The translations under genes and the position numbers were made by a program. DNA of 64,000 nucleotides from Pleomorphochaeta sp. (GTDB taxonomy: Bacteria > Spirochaetota > Spirochaetia > Sphaerochaetales > Sphaerochaetaceae): positions 34,647-98,646 of the forward strand of contig JAQQAS010000023.1 of NCBI GenBank assembly GCA_028532815.1. Reading direction: 5' to 3'. Position 1 is the first letter of the stretch. Each line of letters opens with the position of its first letter. The notes beneath the pieces were generated by a model. It had not been told where the DNA came from. It saw only the letters and a list, made by a program, of their open reading frames with translations, and ran no database searches. Of the stretch, positions 34,396 to 43,585 are shown one piece after another.

Positions 34396-35476
34396 ATTAT
34401 TTGATAAAGTGTATGGTGCTTTAATAGGTGCTGCCATAGGAGATGCTATGGGTGGGCCTGTTGAAGGATTTACGTATGAGAAAATTAAAGAAAAGTATGG
34501 ATTTGTAGAAGATTTAATTGATTATGATCCTGAAATAAAAATTGCACCACATGGACCTTTTTCTCTAACTGCAGGCTCTTATACTGATGATAGTAGAATG
34601 AGCAAACTATTTGCTAAATCAATTATTAATAAAAAAGGTGTCCCTACTAAAAATGAACTAACTAAATTATTTTATGAAGAATATTTTAGATCAGATGATT
34701 TATTAACAAAAGAATTTCTTGAAGAATATGTTGAAAAGGCAATATTTAAAGAAGATAAAACTTGTTTTGGAGGTCAACCAACCAATGGAGCTATAATGGG
34801 GATTGCCCCATTTGGTGTAATATCTCCATGCAATCCTCTAAAAGCTTTAACTGATTCCTTTGATACTTTATTTATGGCTGAAGGTTATGCAAGATATTCA
34901 ACAGCTTTTGCTGCAGCTTCAATTTCAGCAGCTTTTATACCGAATATTAGTGTGGATGGTATTTTAAGTGAATCATTAGATGCAATTAAAAAGCATAAAT
35001 CATATATAGAAGGACCACATTGGCAAAATTCTAATATGTATCCTTTTGTTGGAATGAAAAATGAAAATTTAGTTACTGAGTGTTGGAAAATAGGCGATAA
35101 ATATAAAAATATTGTGGAAATGCAAAAACCTTTAAGAGATATTGTTGTTCAGCAATTCTTTGCAGATGCAGCTGAAACTCTATCTATTGCTATGGCATTT
35201 ATAAAAGCTTCTGATGGAGACTTTAGTAAAAGTGTTATTGGTTGTACTAACTTTGGGCGTGATAATGATAGTACAGCATCTGTAGCTGGAGCAATTGCTG
35301 GCTCTTATAATGGTGCTAGTAAAATACCTTCAAAATGGATTGATTTAGTAGAAAATAATAATCCAGAGCCTAGTTTTTATGATTTATCAAAAGAATTAGT
35401 AAAGATTATTGAATTCAATAATGAAGAAAATTTTAAAATTACAGAAAATATAAGTTGTTTGATTAATGAGCAATAA
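34388..35476 (+). CDS. ADP-ribosylglycohydrolase family protein
   Basis: 362 residues. Motifs of the DraG/ARH fold: VYGALIGAAIGDAMGGPVEGF at the start, AGSYTDDSRMSKLFAKSII (metal-binding TDD), and GCTNFGRDNDSTASVAGAIAGSYNG near the C-terminus (the second metal Asp pair). The family removes ADP-ribose from proteins. Many members in sugar operons are thought to act as glycoside- or nucleoside-type hydrolases. Placed between the LacI gene and a sugar ABC transporter with overlapping ends, a role in cleaving an imported glycoside is likely; this is inference. Confidence 0.85.
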   Translation: MNKLFDKVYGALIGAAIGDAMGGPVEGFTYEKIKEKYGFVEDLIDYDPEIKIAPHGPFSLTAGSYTDDSRMSKLFAKSIINKKGVPTKNELTKLFYEEYFRSDDLLTKEFLEEYVEKAIFKEDKTCFGGQPTNGAIMGIAPFGVISPCNPLKALTDSFDTLFMAEGYARYSTAFAAASISAAFIPNISVDGILSESLDAIKKHKSYIEGPHWQNSNMYPFVGMKNENLVTECWKIGDKYKNIVEMQKPLRDIVVQQFFADAAETLSIAMAFIKASDGDFSKSVIGCTNFGRDNDSTASVAGAIAGSYNGASKIPSKWIDLVENNNPEPSFYDLSKELVKIIEFNNEENFKITENISCLINEQ

Positions 35477-36326
35477 AACATCAATACATCTTTCAAGTTT
35501 TTGTGATAATTGGAACGAGAATTTAGAAAAACACATACTAAAAGCGGCTGAGATTGGTTTTGATGCAGTAGAAATGCCTTTGTTTGATGCTAGAACTTTT
35601 GAAGTTAAGAAGTATTTAAAAGTTCTAAAAGATACAAATCTTTTAGTTACAACAGGCAATGCAATTAGTTGTGAAACAGATATAGCAAGCACAAATAAAG
35701 CTATTAGACAAAAAGGAATTGAATATTTAAAAATTGCTATTGATAAATCATTAAGATTAAATTCCCAATGTTTAAATGGAGTTTTATACGAACCTTGGGG
35801 AGCCTTAGATACATATACCATTGAGAATAGGAAATTTTTAGTTCAAAGCTTAAATCAAGTAGATGAATATCTAAATCAGGTTAACTTTAAAATAAATTTG
35901 GAGTTAATAAATAGATATGAAGGAAATAGGCTAAATAACGTAAGTCAGGGATTATCAATATTGAATGAAGTTAATAGTGAAAACATAAATCTACACATCG
36001 ATACTTTTCATATGAATATTGAAGAATCAAACATAATCGAATCAATTAAGAAAGGTGGAGATAGAATAAAATACGTACACTTTAGTGAAAATAATAGAAG
36101 TGCGATTGGTACAGGATCTATCGATTTTATAAAAATTATTGAAGCTTTAAATAGTATTAATTATCAGGGAATAATATCTATTGAAAGCTTTATTTCCACA
36201 AAAGGAGATATAGGTAAACAAGTTAAAATTTGGAATGAGAGTTTATTTAAGTCCAATATTCAAATGGTTGAGTTTAGCTATAAATATTTAAAACAACTTC
36301 TAAAAAGGGGTAAATATGCAAATTAA
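35466..36326 (+). CDS. Sugar phosphate isomerase/epimerase family protein (xylose isomerase-like TIM barrel)
   Basis: 286 residues. The AP-endonuclease-2/D-tagatose-3-epimerase type TIM barrel is indicated by HILKAAEIGFDAVEMPLF, INLELINRYEGNRLNNVSQGL, INLHIDTFHMNIEE (metal Asp and His), IKYVHFSENNRSAIGTGSIDF and GIISIESF (metal Glu). It interconverts ketoses or other small sugars; the substrate is not known. It overlaps both neighbours (11 bp each), so it is tightly co-translated with the transporter. Confidence 0.85.
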   Translation: MSNKTSIHLSSFCDNWNENLEKHILKAAEIGFDAVEMPLFDARTFEVKKYLKVLKDTNLLVTTGNAISCETDIASTNKAIRQKGIEYLKIAIDKSLRLNSQCLNGVLYEPWGALDTYTIENRKFLVQSLNQVDEYLNQVNFKINLELINRYEGNRLNNVSQGLSILNEVNSENINLHIDTFHMNIEESNIIESIKKGGDRIKYVHFSENNRSAIGTGSIDFIKIIEALNSINYQGIISIESFISTKGDIGKQVKIWNESLFKSNIQMVEFSYKYLKQLLKRGKYAN

Positions 36327-37203
36327 TAAAGTATCACATTCTAAAGATTTAAAATGGGTGATAATATTTGTCGCACCAACCTTAATAGGGCAATTAATAT
36401 TTATGTTAATTCCAACAATTTCATCATTCTTAATTGGTTTTGCTGATTGGAATTTATTTTCAGCTCCAAGTTTTGTTGGATTAAAAAACTATAAATATAT
36501 TTTTGATGATCCTCTATTTTACAATGTGATTAAAAACACTTTAGTATTTACTTTATTTTATGTGCCTTTAAAAATAGTTATTGCTTTAGCAATTGCTAAT
36601 TTAATAAACAAGAAAATCAAAGGTGTTGTATTTTTTAGATCCGTATTTTTCTTACCAGCATTAACTTCCATGGTCGCAATATCTGTTGTTTGGCTTTGGT
36701 TATATAACACTGAGTTTGGATTAATTAATATTCTATTATCATATATTGGTATTCAAGGACCTGATTGGTTAGGAGATGGAAACTGGGCTATGGTATCTAT
36801 TATCGTTATGTCTATTTGGCAAGGAATGGGATATGCCATGATAATTATACTAGCATCTCTACAAAACATTCCAACAACTTTAGTAGAAGCTGCAAATATT
36901 GATGGAGCATCTAAATCAAGAATTTTCTTTTCTATAAAAATTCCACTTTTGACTCCCACTTTATTCTTCTTATTAATTACTAATATTTTCTATGGATTAC
37001 AAATTTTTACCGAGCCTTTTGTCTTAACAAAACAGGGGCCAGCTGATGCAACTAATGTATTGACTACATACATGTACGATTATGCATTTAGATTTCAAAA
37101 AATGGGAATTGGGTCAGCTATAGCCTGTATATTATTTGTCATTATGGCAATTATCACCTTTTTTCAATTTAAATTTGATAAATGGGTCAATTACGAAGTT
37201 TAG
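36316..37203 (+). CDS. Sugar ABC transporter permease, MalF/UgpA type
   Basis: 295 residues with six hydrophobic segments. The EAA loop reads LVEAANIDGASKSRIFFSIKIPLLTPT (about 192-218). The opening APTLIGQLIFMLIPTISSFLIGFADW is typical of family-1 sugar permeases. Starts inside the previous gene after AAGGGG. Together with the next gene it forms the membrane channel; no ATPase gene lies in the operon, so a shared MsiK-like ATPase elsewhere is expected. Confidence 0.92.
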   Translation: MQINKVSHSKDLKWVIIFVAPTLIGQLIFMLIPTISSFLIGFADWNLFSAPSFVGLKNYKYIFDDPLFYNVIKNTLVFTLFYVPLKIVIALAIANLINKKIKGVVFFRSVFFLPALTSMVAISVVWLWLYNTEFGLINILLSYIGIQGPDWLGDGNWAMVSIIVMSIWQGMGYAMIIILASLQNIPTTLVEAANIDGASKSRIFFSIKIPLLTPTLFFLLITNIFYGLQIFTEPFVLTKQGPADATNVLTTYMYDYAFRFQKMGIGSAIACILFVIMAIITFFQFKFDKWVNYEV

Positions 37204-37212
37204 GAGAGGTTC

Positions 37213-38040
37213 ATGAGTATTAAAAAAGAAAATAATTTATTAGCAGTTATAACATTAATCTTATTAACTATTGTAATGTTGTTACCCTTTTATTGGATGA
37301 TAAATACATCATTAAAAGTAGAATTAGAAGTATTTACAATTCCTCCAACTTGGGTCCCTTCTAAAATCATGTGGTCAAACTATAGTGGAGTATTTGATAG
37401 AATTCCATTTGTACAAGGCTTGTTTAATAGTTTTTATATAACAGCACTTTGTACAGTTGGTACAGTATTTTTCAGTAGTTTAACAGCATATGCTTTTGCA
37501 AAAATGCAATTTAGATTTAAAGGTCCATTATTTTCAATTTATTTGTTGAGTATGATGATCCCTTTTCAAATAACATTGATACCTCAATTTATATTATTTT
37601 CAAATATAGGTTGGATTGACTCTCATTTAGCACTAATAATTCCATTTATTTTTACAAATGGCTTTGGGGTATTTATGCTTAAGCAATTTTTCCAAGCACT
37701 ACCTGATGCTTTAATTGAATCCGCATTAATTGATGGTTGTTCTCAATGGAAAATTTTTAAATCTATCATGTTACCACAGGTTCAACCAGCATTAGCTTCA
37801 GTAGCAGTATTTGCGATTATAGCCAGATGGAATGATTTTTTGGGACCTTATGTAATTTTAATCTCACCAGAAAAGTTCACAATTCCGATTTTAATTAATG
37901 CACTACAAGGATTTTTCTCTTCGAACTGGGCTCAAATTATGGCTGCCACAACAATGTCAATTATACCATTATTGATAGTATATATATTTGCACAAAAGTA
38001 TTTTATTGAAGGAATTTCATTATCCGGAATAAAAGGATAA
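37213..38040 (+). CDS. Sugar ABC transporter permease, MalG/UgpE type
   Basis: 275 residues, six hydrophobic segments, with LPFYWMINTSLK near the N-terminus and the EAA loop LIESALIDGCSQWKIFKSIMLPQVQPAL. It ends SLSGIKG, the usual tail of this family. AGGAG precedes the start, 9 bp after the partner permease. Confidence 0.92.
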   Translation: MSIKKENNLLAVITLILLTIVMLLPFYWMINTSLKVELEVFTIPPTWVPSKIMWSNYSGVFDRIPFVQGLFNSFYITALCTVGTVFFSSLTAYAFAKMQFRFKGPLFSIYLLSMMIPFQITLIPQFILFSNIGWIDSHLALIIPFIFTNGFGVFMLKQFFQALPDALIESALIDGCSQWKIFKSIMLPQVQPALASVAVFAIIARWNDFLGPYVILISPEKFTIPILINALQGFFSSNWAQIMAATTMSIIPLLIVYIFAQKYFIEGISLSGIKG

Positions 38041-38063
38041 TAAAAATAAAAGGAGATAAAAAC

Positions 38064-39335
38064 ATGAAGAAAAAACTTACCTTTTTTTTAATAGTATGTT
38101 TTACAATGGTTAGTATTTTTGCTAATGGTCAAAAAGCAGAACAGGATACAGAGGAAGTACAAAACAAAGAAGTAAGAGCTATGTTATGTGTAAATGAAGC
38201 TCAAATGGCTTCTTATGAAGCACTGTTTAAACGTATCAAAGAGGATACAGGAATTACAGTAAAAGGAGATTATGTTAAAAACTGGGATGAGTTTAATCAA
38301 AAATTAATGACCCAAATGGCTGCAAAAAATCCCCCAGATATTTTAGATGTATCAGTAATTTATAAAGATCAATATATCTCAAATAACTATTTGATGGATA
38401 TGACTCCATATATGGAAGATTTTGATTTCATACCATACTATGGTGCTATGTTAGATAGTTACAGAAAAGATGGTAAAATTTATGGTTTCCCTAATGGATG
38501 TACTTCTATTGCTGTTTATTACAACAAAGCACTTTTTGATGAAGCTGGATTAGAATATCCAACATCTGATTGGAGTAAATCAATGAATTGGGATCAATTT
38601 TTACAAACTGTAACTCTTTTAACTAAAGATGATTCAGGTAATAAACAATATGGGTTCTCAACTACATTTGAAATTGGTTGGTTATTACCTTTAATTTGGC
38701 AACATAATGCAAGATTCATTTCAGAAGACGGAACTAAATGTGCAATTAATACTAAAGAAGGTATTGAAGCTTTAGAATATGTTCAAAGTATAATGTTTGA
38801 TAATAATGCATCTCCATCTTACAGTGAATTAAAATCTTTAGGCCCTGCTGATTTATTTAAAGCTGGTAAACTTGCAACATTCATGGATGGAGACTGGTGG
38901 ATGGGTTATTTCTCAGACATTGAAGACTTTGAATGGGGTGTTGCTGCACTACCACAAGATGAGAGAAGTGTAACAGGATTCTATATTGATGGTTGGGCAA
39001 TAGCAAATAGAGCTAAAAATCCAAAAGACGCTGCTGAAGTAATTAAATATTTTGCTTCAAAAGAAGGTTTAACTTCAGGAATTGCAAAAGGTACTCCACC
39101 AATGATTTCTTTAGCTGAAAAAGAAATTGAAAGTTTATACCCATATGTTGATGATGCTACAAGACAAACTTGGAAAGGTGCATTAGCAATTGGGGAGACT
39201 CCATCATTTACAAAAAACTGGGCTCAAGTTGTCTCTGAAGCTAATAAAGTATTAGAGAGAATGTCATTAGGTTTAGTTACACCTGCAGAAGCTGCTGCTG
39301 AAATGGAAACCAATGTAAACAGAGTTTTACTATAA
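38064..39335 (+). CDS. Sugar-binding protein of the ABC transporter
   Basis: 423 residues, with a signal peptide ending IFANGQKAEQ and again no lipobox Cys. Mature part: EALFKRIKEDTGITVKGDYV, TQMAAKNPPDILDVS, GKIYGFPNGCTSIAVYYNKALFDEAGL and DLFKAGKLATFMDGDWWMGYF, all standard for family-1 oligosaccharide-binding proteins (MalE/UgpB group). Probably binds a mannan- or plant-derived oligosaccharide; the later operon genes suggest mannobiose-type sugars. Confidence 0.9.
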   Translation: MKKKLTFFLIVCFTMVSIFANGQKAEQDTEEVQNKEVRAMLCVNEAQMASYEALFKRIKEDTGITVKGDYVKNWDEFNQKLMTQMAAKNPPDILDVSVIYKDQYISNNYLMDMTPYMEDFDFIPYYGAMLDSYRKDGKIYGFPNGCTSIAVYYNKALFDEAGLEYPTSDWSKSMNWDQFLQTVTLLTKDDSGNKQYGFSTTFEIGWLLPLIWQHNARFISEDGTKCAINTKEGIEALEYVQSIMFDNNASPSYSELKSLGPADLFKAGKLATFMDGDWWMGYFSDIEDFEWGVAALPQDERSVTGFYIDGWAIANRAKNPKDAAEVIKYFASKEGLTSGIAKGTPPMISLAEKEIESLYPYVDDATRQTWKGALAIGETPSFTKNWAQVVSEANKVLERMSLGLVTPAEAAAEMETNVNRVLL

Positions 39336-39349
39336 AAATCATAAAATAA

Positions 39350-39377
39350 TTAGATAGCATCTTAGGATGCTATCTAA
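39350..39377 (+). promoter_or_regulatory. Intercistronic hairpin after sugar-binding-protein gene
   Basis: Perfect 12-bp stem (TTAGATAGCATC / GATGCTATCTAA) with loop TTAG, 14 bp after the stop codon and 13 bp before the DhaK start. No T-run follows. Likely stabilises the upstream transporter mRNA and lowers expression of the genes downstream. Confidence 0.75.
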
Positions 39378-39390
39378 GTTAGGATTGTAA

Positions 39391-40383
39391 ATGAATAAGC
39401 TAATAAATGAGAAAGACAAAATTGTACAAGAAATGGTTGAAGGATATATTCTATCTCACAATAATAAAGTTGTTATAAAAGGTGAAAACAATAATTTATT
39501 GTGTAGAAAATATAAAAAGAAAGATAAAGTTGGTCTTGTTATTGGCAATGGCTCAGGGCATGAACCTTGTATGATAGATTTAGTAGGATTTGGATTATTA
39601 GATGTAAATGTTATAGGTGAAGTATTTACCGCACCTACTCCTTATCAATTGTTAGAAGCACTTAAAGAAGCAGATTGTGGCAAAGGTGTACTTCTTCTAG
39701 TATCTTCTCATGCAGGAGATATTTTAAATGCAAAAATGGCTTTAATGTTAGCCAAATTAGAAAATATTACAGTGAAAATGTTTGTTTTTTATGATGATAT
39801 TGCTTCTGCACCAAAAGGAAAAGAAAAAGAGAGACGCGGGACTGCAGGACTATTTTATACATTAAAAATTGTGGGAGCAGCATGTGAGAGAGGTTATTCT
39901 CTATCAAAATGTTATGCACTAGCTGAAGATGTTAGAGATAATACAAGAACTATAGCTTGCGCTCTCCATTCTGGTACAAATCCAATAACAAATAAATCTA
40001 TGTTCAATTTAAATGCTGATGAAATAAATATAGGGTTAGGAGTTCATGGTGAAGCCGGACAAAAAATACAAGTATTTGAAAATGCTAAGTCTACAGTATA
40101 TCAGATGGCAAGTAGTTTAGTTGATGATTTACCTTTTAAAGAAGAAGATAAAATTTTTGCTATGATAAACAATAGTGGTAGCACGACTTATTCAGAGTTA
40201 ATGATTTGCTATAAAGAGTTATTTAAATTTCTAAAAGATAAAAATATTGAAATTATTAGAAACTTTGTAGGAACTTATGTAACAGTGCAAGAAACACATG
40301 GAATTTCAATAGTGTTTTGTAAAGCAACATGTGAAATGATTGAATTATATGATGATAGAGCTGATTCATATTTATTTAATTAA
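39391..40383 (+). CDS. dhaK: Dihydroxyacetone kinase subunit DhaK-like
   Basis: 330 residues of the DhaK fold. VGLVIGNGSGHEPCMIDLVGFGLLDVNVIGEVFTAPTPYQ (46-85) forms the substrate loop, and INIGLGVHGEAGQKI (209-223) carries the His that binds the carbonyl of dihydroxyacetone. KGVLLLVSSHAGDILNAKMA also fits. It works with DhaL, encoded two genes later. No DhaM phosphotransfer subunit lies nearby, so ATP may be the donor. Such pairs can also phosphorylate erythrulose or other small ketoses. Confidence 0.9.
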   Translation: MNKLINEKDKIVQEMVEGYILSHNNKVVIKGENNNLLCRKYKKKDKVGLVIGNGSGHEPCMIDLVGFGLLDVNVIGEVFTAPTPYQLLEALKEADCGKGVLLLVSSHAGDILNAKMALMLAKLENITVKMFVFYDDIASAPKGKEKERRGTAGLFYTLKIVGAACERGYSLSKCYALAEDVRDNTRTIACALHSGTNPITNKSMFNLNADEINIGLGVHGEAGQKIQVFENAKSTVYQMASSLVDDLPFKEEDKIFAMINNSGSTTYSELMICYKELFKFLKDKNIEIIRNFVGTYVTVQETHGISIVFCKATCEMIELYDDRADSYLFN

Positions 40384-40394
40384 AAGGATACAAA

Positions 40395-41789
40395 ATGATA
40401 AATTTGAATGTAGGCTTAGCTTTTTTAGGATCAAATAATTATTATGCTAAAGAATTAGAAGTTATTGATAAATCAATGTCACTTTTAGAAAAAAAATATA
40501 AAGATGAAAATATAAATCTAATATCTAATAAAAAATTAAATATAACAAAAGAAGATGTTATATCTACAATTAATTATTTAAAAAACAAAAATATAGATCT
40601 TTTAATTATTCAAACAAGTAGCTTTTGTGATGAACCTATATTTGAAGAGTTTCTTAAAATCAAATGTGTAAAATTAGTTTGGGCACCTTATGAAGAATTT
40701 AAAACAGGTGATGTTAAATTACACTCTCTATTATCTATGTTCGTTGCAGGTAGTAATATGCATCATAAGTATGAACAATTAATTATAAAAGATTGGTTAT
40801 ATGGAGATTCAAACCTTTTATTCCCAAAATTAAATAATTATTTGTCTGCCACTAAAGCTCTAAAAAAATTGAATCATAGTAAAATAGGGTTAATAGGTAA
40901 AACTGCTTACGGATTTAATAATATGACCTATGGATTAGATGAAGCAAAAGAAAGATATGGTTTTAAAACTGAGAGTTTTAGTGAACTAAATATCATAAAT
41001 AAAGCTAAAGAAATTAATGATGATAGAGTTATTCAAACTTTTAAAGATCTTAAATTCAAAAAGAATAATATCTTTGTTGACAATAACTCGATTGATCACA
41101 CAATAAGATTATATTTAGCCCTCAAAGATTTAATTGAAGAAAAAAACTTAACAGCATTATCTGTGAGTTGCTGGCCTGACTTTCAAACAGGATATGAAAT
41201 CACTCCTTGTGTAACACTATCATTAATTAATGATGTCTTAAAAATACCAGTCTCCTGTGAAGGCGATTTAATGGGTGTTGTTACTATGATAGTAGCAAAT
41301 GAGTTATCTAAAACTACATCAATGGTTTATGATATTGCTGATATCCTAGAAGAAAAAGAGATGTTATTACTTTGGCATTGTGGAATAACAACTTGTTCTC
41401 TAATGTCTAACAAAATGGAAGATTTAAAGATAATTAATCATCCCATGATAAATAGGAAGGATTCAACACAAAAAAGATTAGGATGTTCATTTGATGGAAG
41501 CTTCAAAGCTCAAAAAGTTACAGCTCTTAGACTATCTAATACTGAAAATAAAATATTTTCACTTAGTGGAGATATAGAAGATATAGATGTAAAAGGATTT
41601 ACTGGTACAAGAGGTTGGTTGACAAATATTAATATTTTGAAAAATCCTATATCAATTTCTAAAATCATAGATTTGATTATAAAAAATGGAATAGAGCATC
41701 ATTTAGTAGTAGTGCCGTCAGATATTGATGAACAATTAAAAGTTTTTTCTTCTATAGCAGAGCTAGAAATACTAAAAGAGAAGAATTAG
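40395..41789 (+). CDS. L-fucose/L-arabinose isomerase-like protein
   Basis: 464 residues of the fucose-isomerase fold. The N-terminal Rossmann-like domain contains LNVGLAFLGSNNYYAKEL and LLIIQTSSFCDEPIFEEFL. The central part has KIGLIGKTAYGFNNMTYGLDEAKERYG and LSVSCWPDFQTGYEITPCVTLSLINDV. It then has VSCEGDLMGVVTMIVANEL (the metal Glu and Asp) and LWHCGITTCSLMS. It interconverts an aldose and a ketose. Being embedded between dhaK and dhaL suggests its ketose product is the kinase substrate. Confidence 0.8.
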   Translation: MINLNVGLAFLGSNNYYAKELEVIDKSMSLLEKKYKDENINLISNKKLNITKEDVISTINYLKNKNIDLLIIQTSSFCDEPIFEEFLKIKCVKLVWAPYEEFKTGDVKLHSLLSMFVAGSNMHHKYEQLIIKDWLYGDSNLLFPKLNNYLSATKALKKLNHSKIGLIGKTAYGFNNMTYGLDEAKERYGFKTESFSELNIINKAKEINDDRVIQTFKDLKFKKNNIFVDNNSIDHTIRLYLALKDLIEEKNLTALSVSCWPDFQTGYEITPCVTLSLINDVLKIPVSCEGDLMGVVTMIVANELSKTTSMVYDIADILEEKEMLLLWHCGITTCSLMSNKMEDLKIINHPMINRKDSTQKRLGCSFDGSFKAQKVTALRLSNTENKIFSLSGDIEDIDVKGFTGTRGWLTNINILKNPISISKIIDLIIKNGIEHHLVVVPSDIDEQLKVFSSIAELEILKEKN

Positions 41790-41803
41790 GAATATAAATC
41801 AGA

Positions 41804-42511
41804 ATGAAATTTAACAATAAAGAATATGCTAATAATTTAGCTTTAATATTAAGCAGAGAATTTAATGACAAGATGGATTTGCTCTGTAAATTGGATGGAT
41901 ACCTCGGAGATGGTGATCATGGTATTACAATAAAGAGAGGAATGGATGCTGTATTAGTTAATATTGAAAATACACCTGATTTTACAAGTTTATCGGATGT
42001 TTATAAATCTATTGGAATTAGTATGTTAAAAACAATGGGAGGCGCTTCAGGCCCAATTTTTAGTACATTTTTTATACAAACATCTATAGAATTATTAGAG
42101 ATAAAAGATAATAACGAGATAACTGCTATAACTGTACAAGAAATATATAAAAAGACACTTCAAGCATTAATAGATTTGAGTGAAAGTAATGTTGGGGATA
42201 AAACAATGATTGATGCTGTTTCTCAAGCATATATTAATCTAGCTAAAGATATCAAAAATAATAATTGCCAAAGTGTAGCGAGTGCTTTTAAAAGTGCAGT
42301 TGATGGAGCAAAAGCAGGAGCTCTTAACACAATTAATATGGTTGCTAAAAAAGGCAGAGCTAGATATTTATCTCAGCAATCAATAGGTATTATAGATCCT
42401 GGAGCTGTTTCTTTTTATATAATTTCATGTGCTATGTATAAAGCTTGGACTTTAAACTCTACTCAAATAAAAAACAGTAAAGTAATTAATATGGATTTTT
42501 TAAGCTTTTAG
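41804..42511 (+). CDS. dhaL: Dihydroxyacetone kinase subunit DhaL-like
   Basis: 235 residues. ADP/Mg-binding motif LDGYLGDGDHGITIKRGMDAV (residues about 28-48) with the Asp cluster, KTMGGASGPIFSTFFI, and SNVGDKTMIDAVSQAY and AKKGRARYLSQQSIGIIDPGAVS, as in DhaL. This is the nucleotide-binding half of the kinase; see dhaK. Slightly longer than typical DhaL (about 210). Confidence 0.9.
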   Translation: MKFNNKEYANNLALILSREFNDKMDLLCKLDGYLGDGDHGITIKRGMDAVLVNIENTPDFTSLSDVYKSIGISMLKTMGGASGPIFSTFFIQTSIELLEIKDNNEITAITVQEIYKKTLQALIDLSESNVGDKTMIDAVSQAYINLAKDIKNNNCQSVASAFKSAVDGAKAGALNTINMVAKKGRARYLSQQSIGIIDPGAVSFYIISCAMYKAWTLNSTQIKNSKVINMDFLSF

Positions 42512-42559
42512 GGATTAAAAATAACTAGTTGATATGAGTTATAAAAGGAGATAAGAAAA

Positions 42560-43582
42560 ATGAAATATAAAATAATAAATGAAAATAAAATATCAAATTT
42601 TCCTTGGCCAAAAAATATTGAGAATCCTACAAATAGTCCTTTTGAAAGATATAGTAAAAACCCAATCATAGATAGAAATCCTTCAAAAAATATAACAAGA
42701 GTTTTTAATTCAGCAACAATTTTCTACAATGGAGAATTCATAAGTGCCTTAAGAGGTGAAGAGACAAATGGTATTCCTTCTATTTATATAGGTCACAGTA
42801 AAGATGGAATAAATTGGACAATTGAAAGTGAAAAAGTAACATTTTATGATGATGATAATAATATCTTCATGCCTAAATATGCCTATGATCCTAGATTAGT
42901 AAAAATAGAAAACACTTACTATATTATTTGGTGTCAGGATTTTTATGGAGCTGCAATTGGAATTGCGAAAACACATGATTTTAAAAAATTTATAAGAGTT
43001 GAAAATCCTTTCCTTCCGTTTAATAGAAATGCTGTTCTATTCCCTAGAAAAATAAATAATATGTATACAATGCTTTCAAGACCTAGTGATGGTGGCCATA
43101 CTGCATTTGGAGATATATTTCTCTCTCAATCTAAAGATATGGAGTTTTGGGGCAGACACAAACATGTTATGGGGTGTACTTCAAACTGGTGGGAAAGTTT
43201 AAAAATTGGTGCTGGTCCAGCTCCAATTGAAACAAGTGAAGGTTGGTTATTAATTTATCACGGTGTTAGTAGAACCTGCAATGGTTATGTGTATTCAATT
43301 GGTGGTGCCATACTAGATATAGATAATCCTAGTATCGTAAAATACAGATCTTCTAGATTTTTACTAACTCCAGAAGAAAGTTATGAAACTTCAGGTTTTG
43401 TACCAAACGTAGTATTTCCATGTTCTTCTTTATGTGACAGTGAAACAGGTAAATTAGCCTTATACTATGGTGCTAGTGATACTTATCTTTGCTTAGCTTT
43501 TTCAACTGTTGATTTAATAATTGATTTTATTAAAAACAATAATGAAATCAATGAAAGCGATATAGAGTTAGGAAAAAGATAA
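42560..43582 (+). CDS. GH130 beta-mannoside phosphorylase (GH130_2-like)
   Basis: 340 residues, five-bladed propeller. SPFERYSKNPIIDRNP, VFNSATIFYNGEFISALRGEE, YAYDPRLVKIENTYYIIWCQD (catalytic Asp near 108), FNRNAVLFPRKINNMYTMLSRPSD (phosphate-binding Arg residues) and GAGPAPIETSEGWLLIYHGV follow the GH130 order. It uses phosphate to cut beta-1,4-mannosyl oligosaccharides or Man-GlcNAc, giving mannose-1-phosphate. First of the mannan module; AAGGAG precedes the start. Confidence 0.88.
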   Translation: MKYKIINENKISNFPWPKNIENPTNSPFERYSKNPIIDRNPSKNITRVFNSATIFYNGEFISALRGEETNGIPSIYIGHSKDGINWTIESEKVTFYDDDNNIFMPKYAYDPRLVKIENTYYIIWCQDFYGAAIGIAKTHDFKKFIRVENPFLPFNRNAVLFPRKINNMYTMLSRPSDGGHTAFGDIFLSQSKDMEFWGRHKHVMGCTSNWWESLKIGAGPAPIETSEGWLLIYHGVSRTCNGYVYSIGGAILDIDNPSIVKYRSSRFLLTPEESYETSGFVPNVVFPCSSLCDSETGKLALYYGASDTYLCLAFSTVDLIIDFIKNNNEINESDIELGKR

Positions 43583-43585
43583 ATT

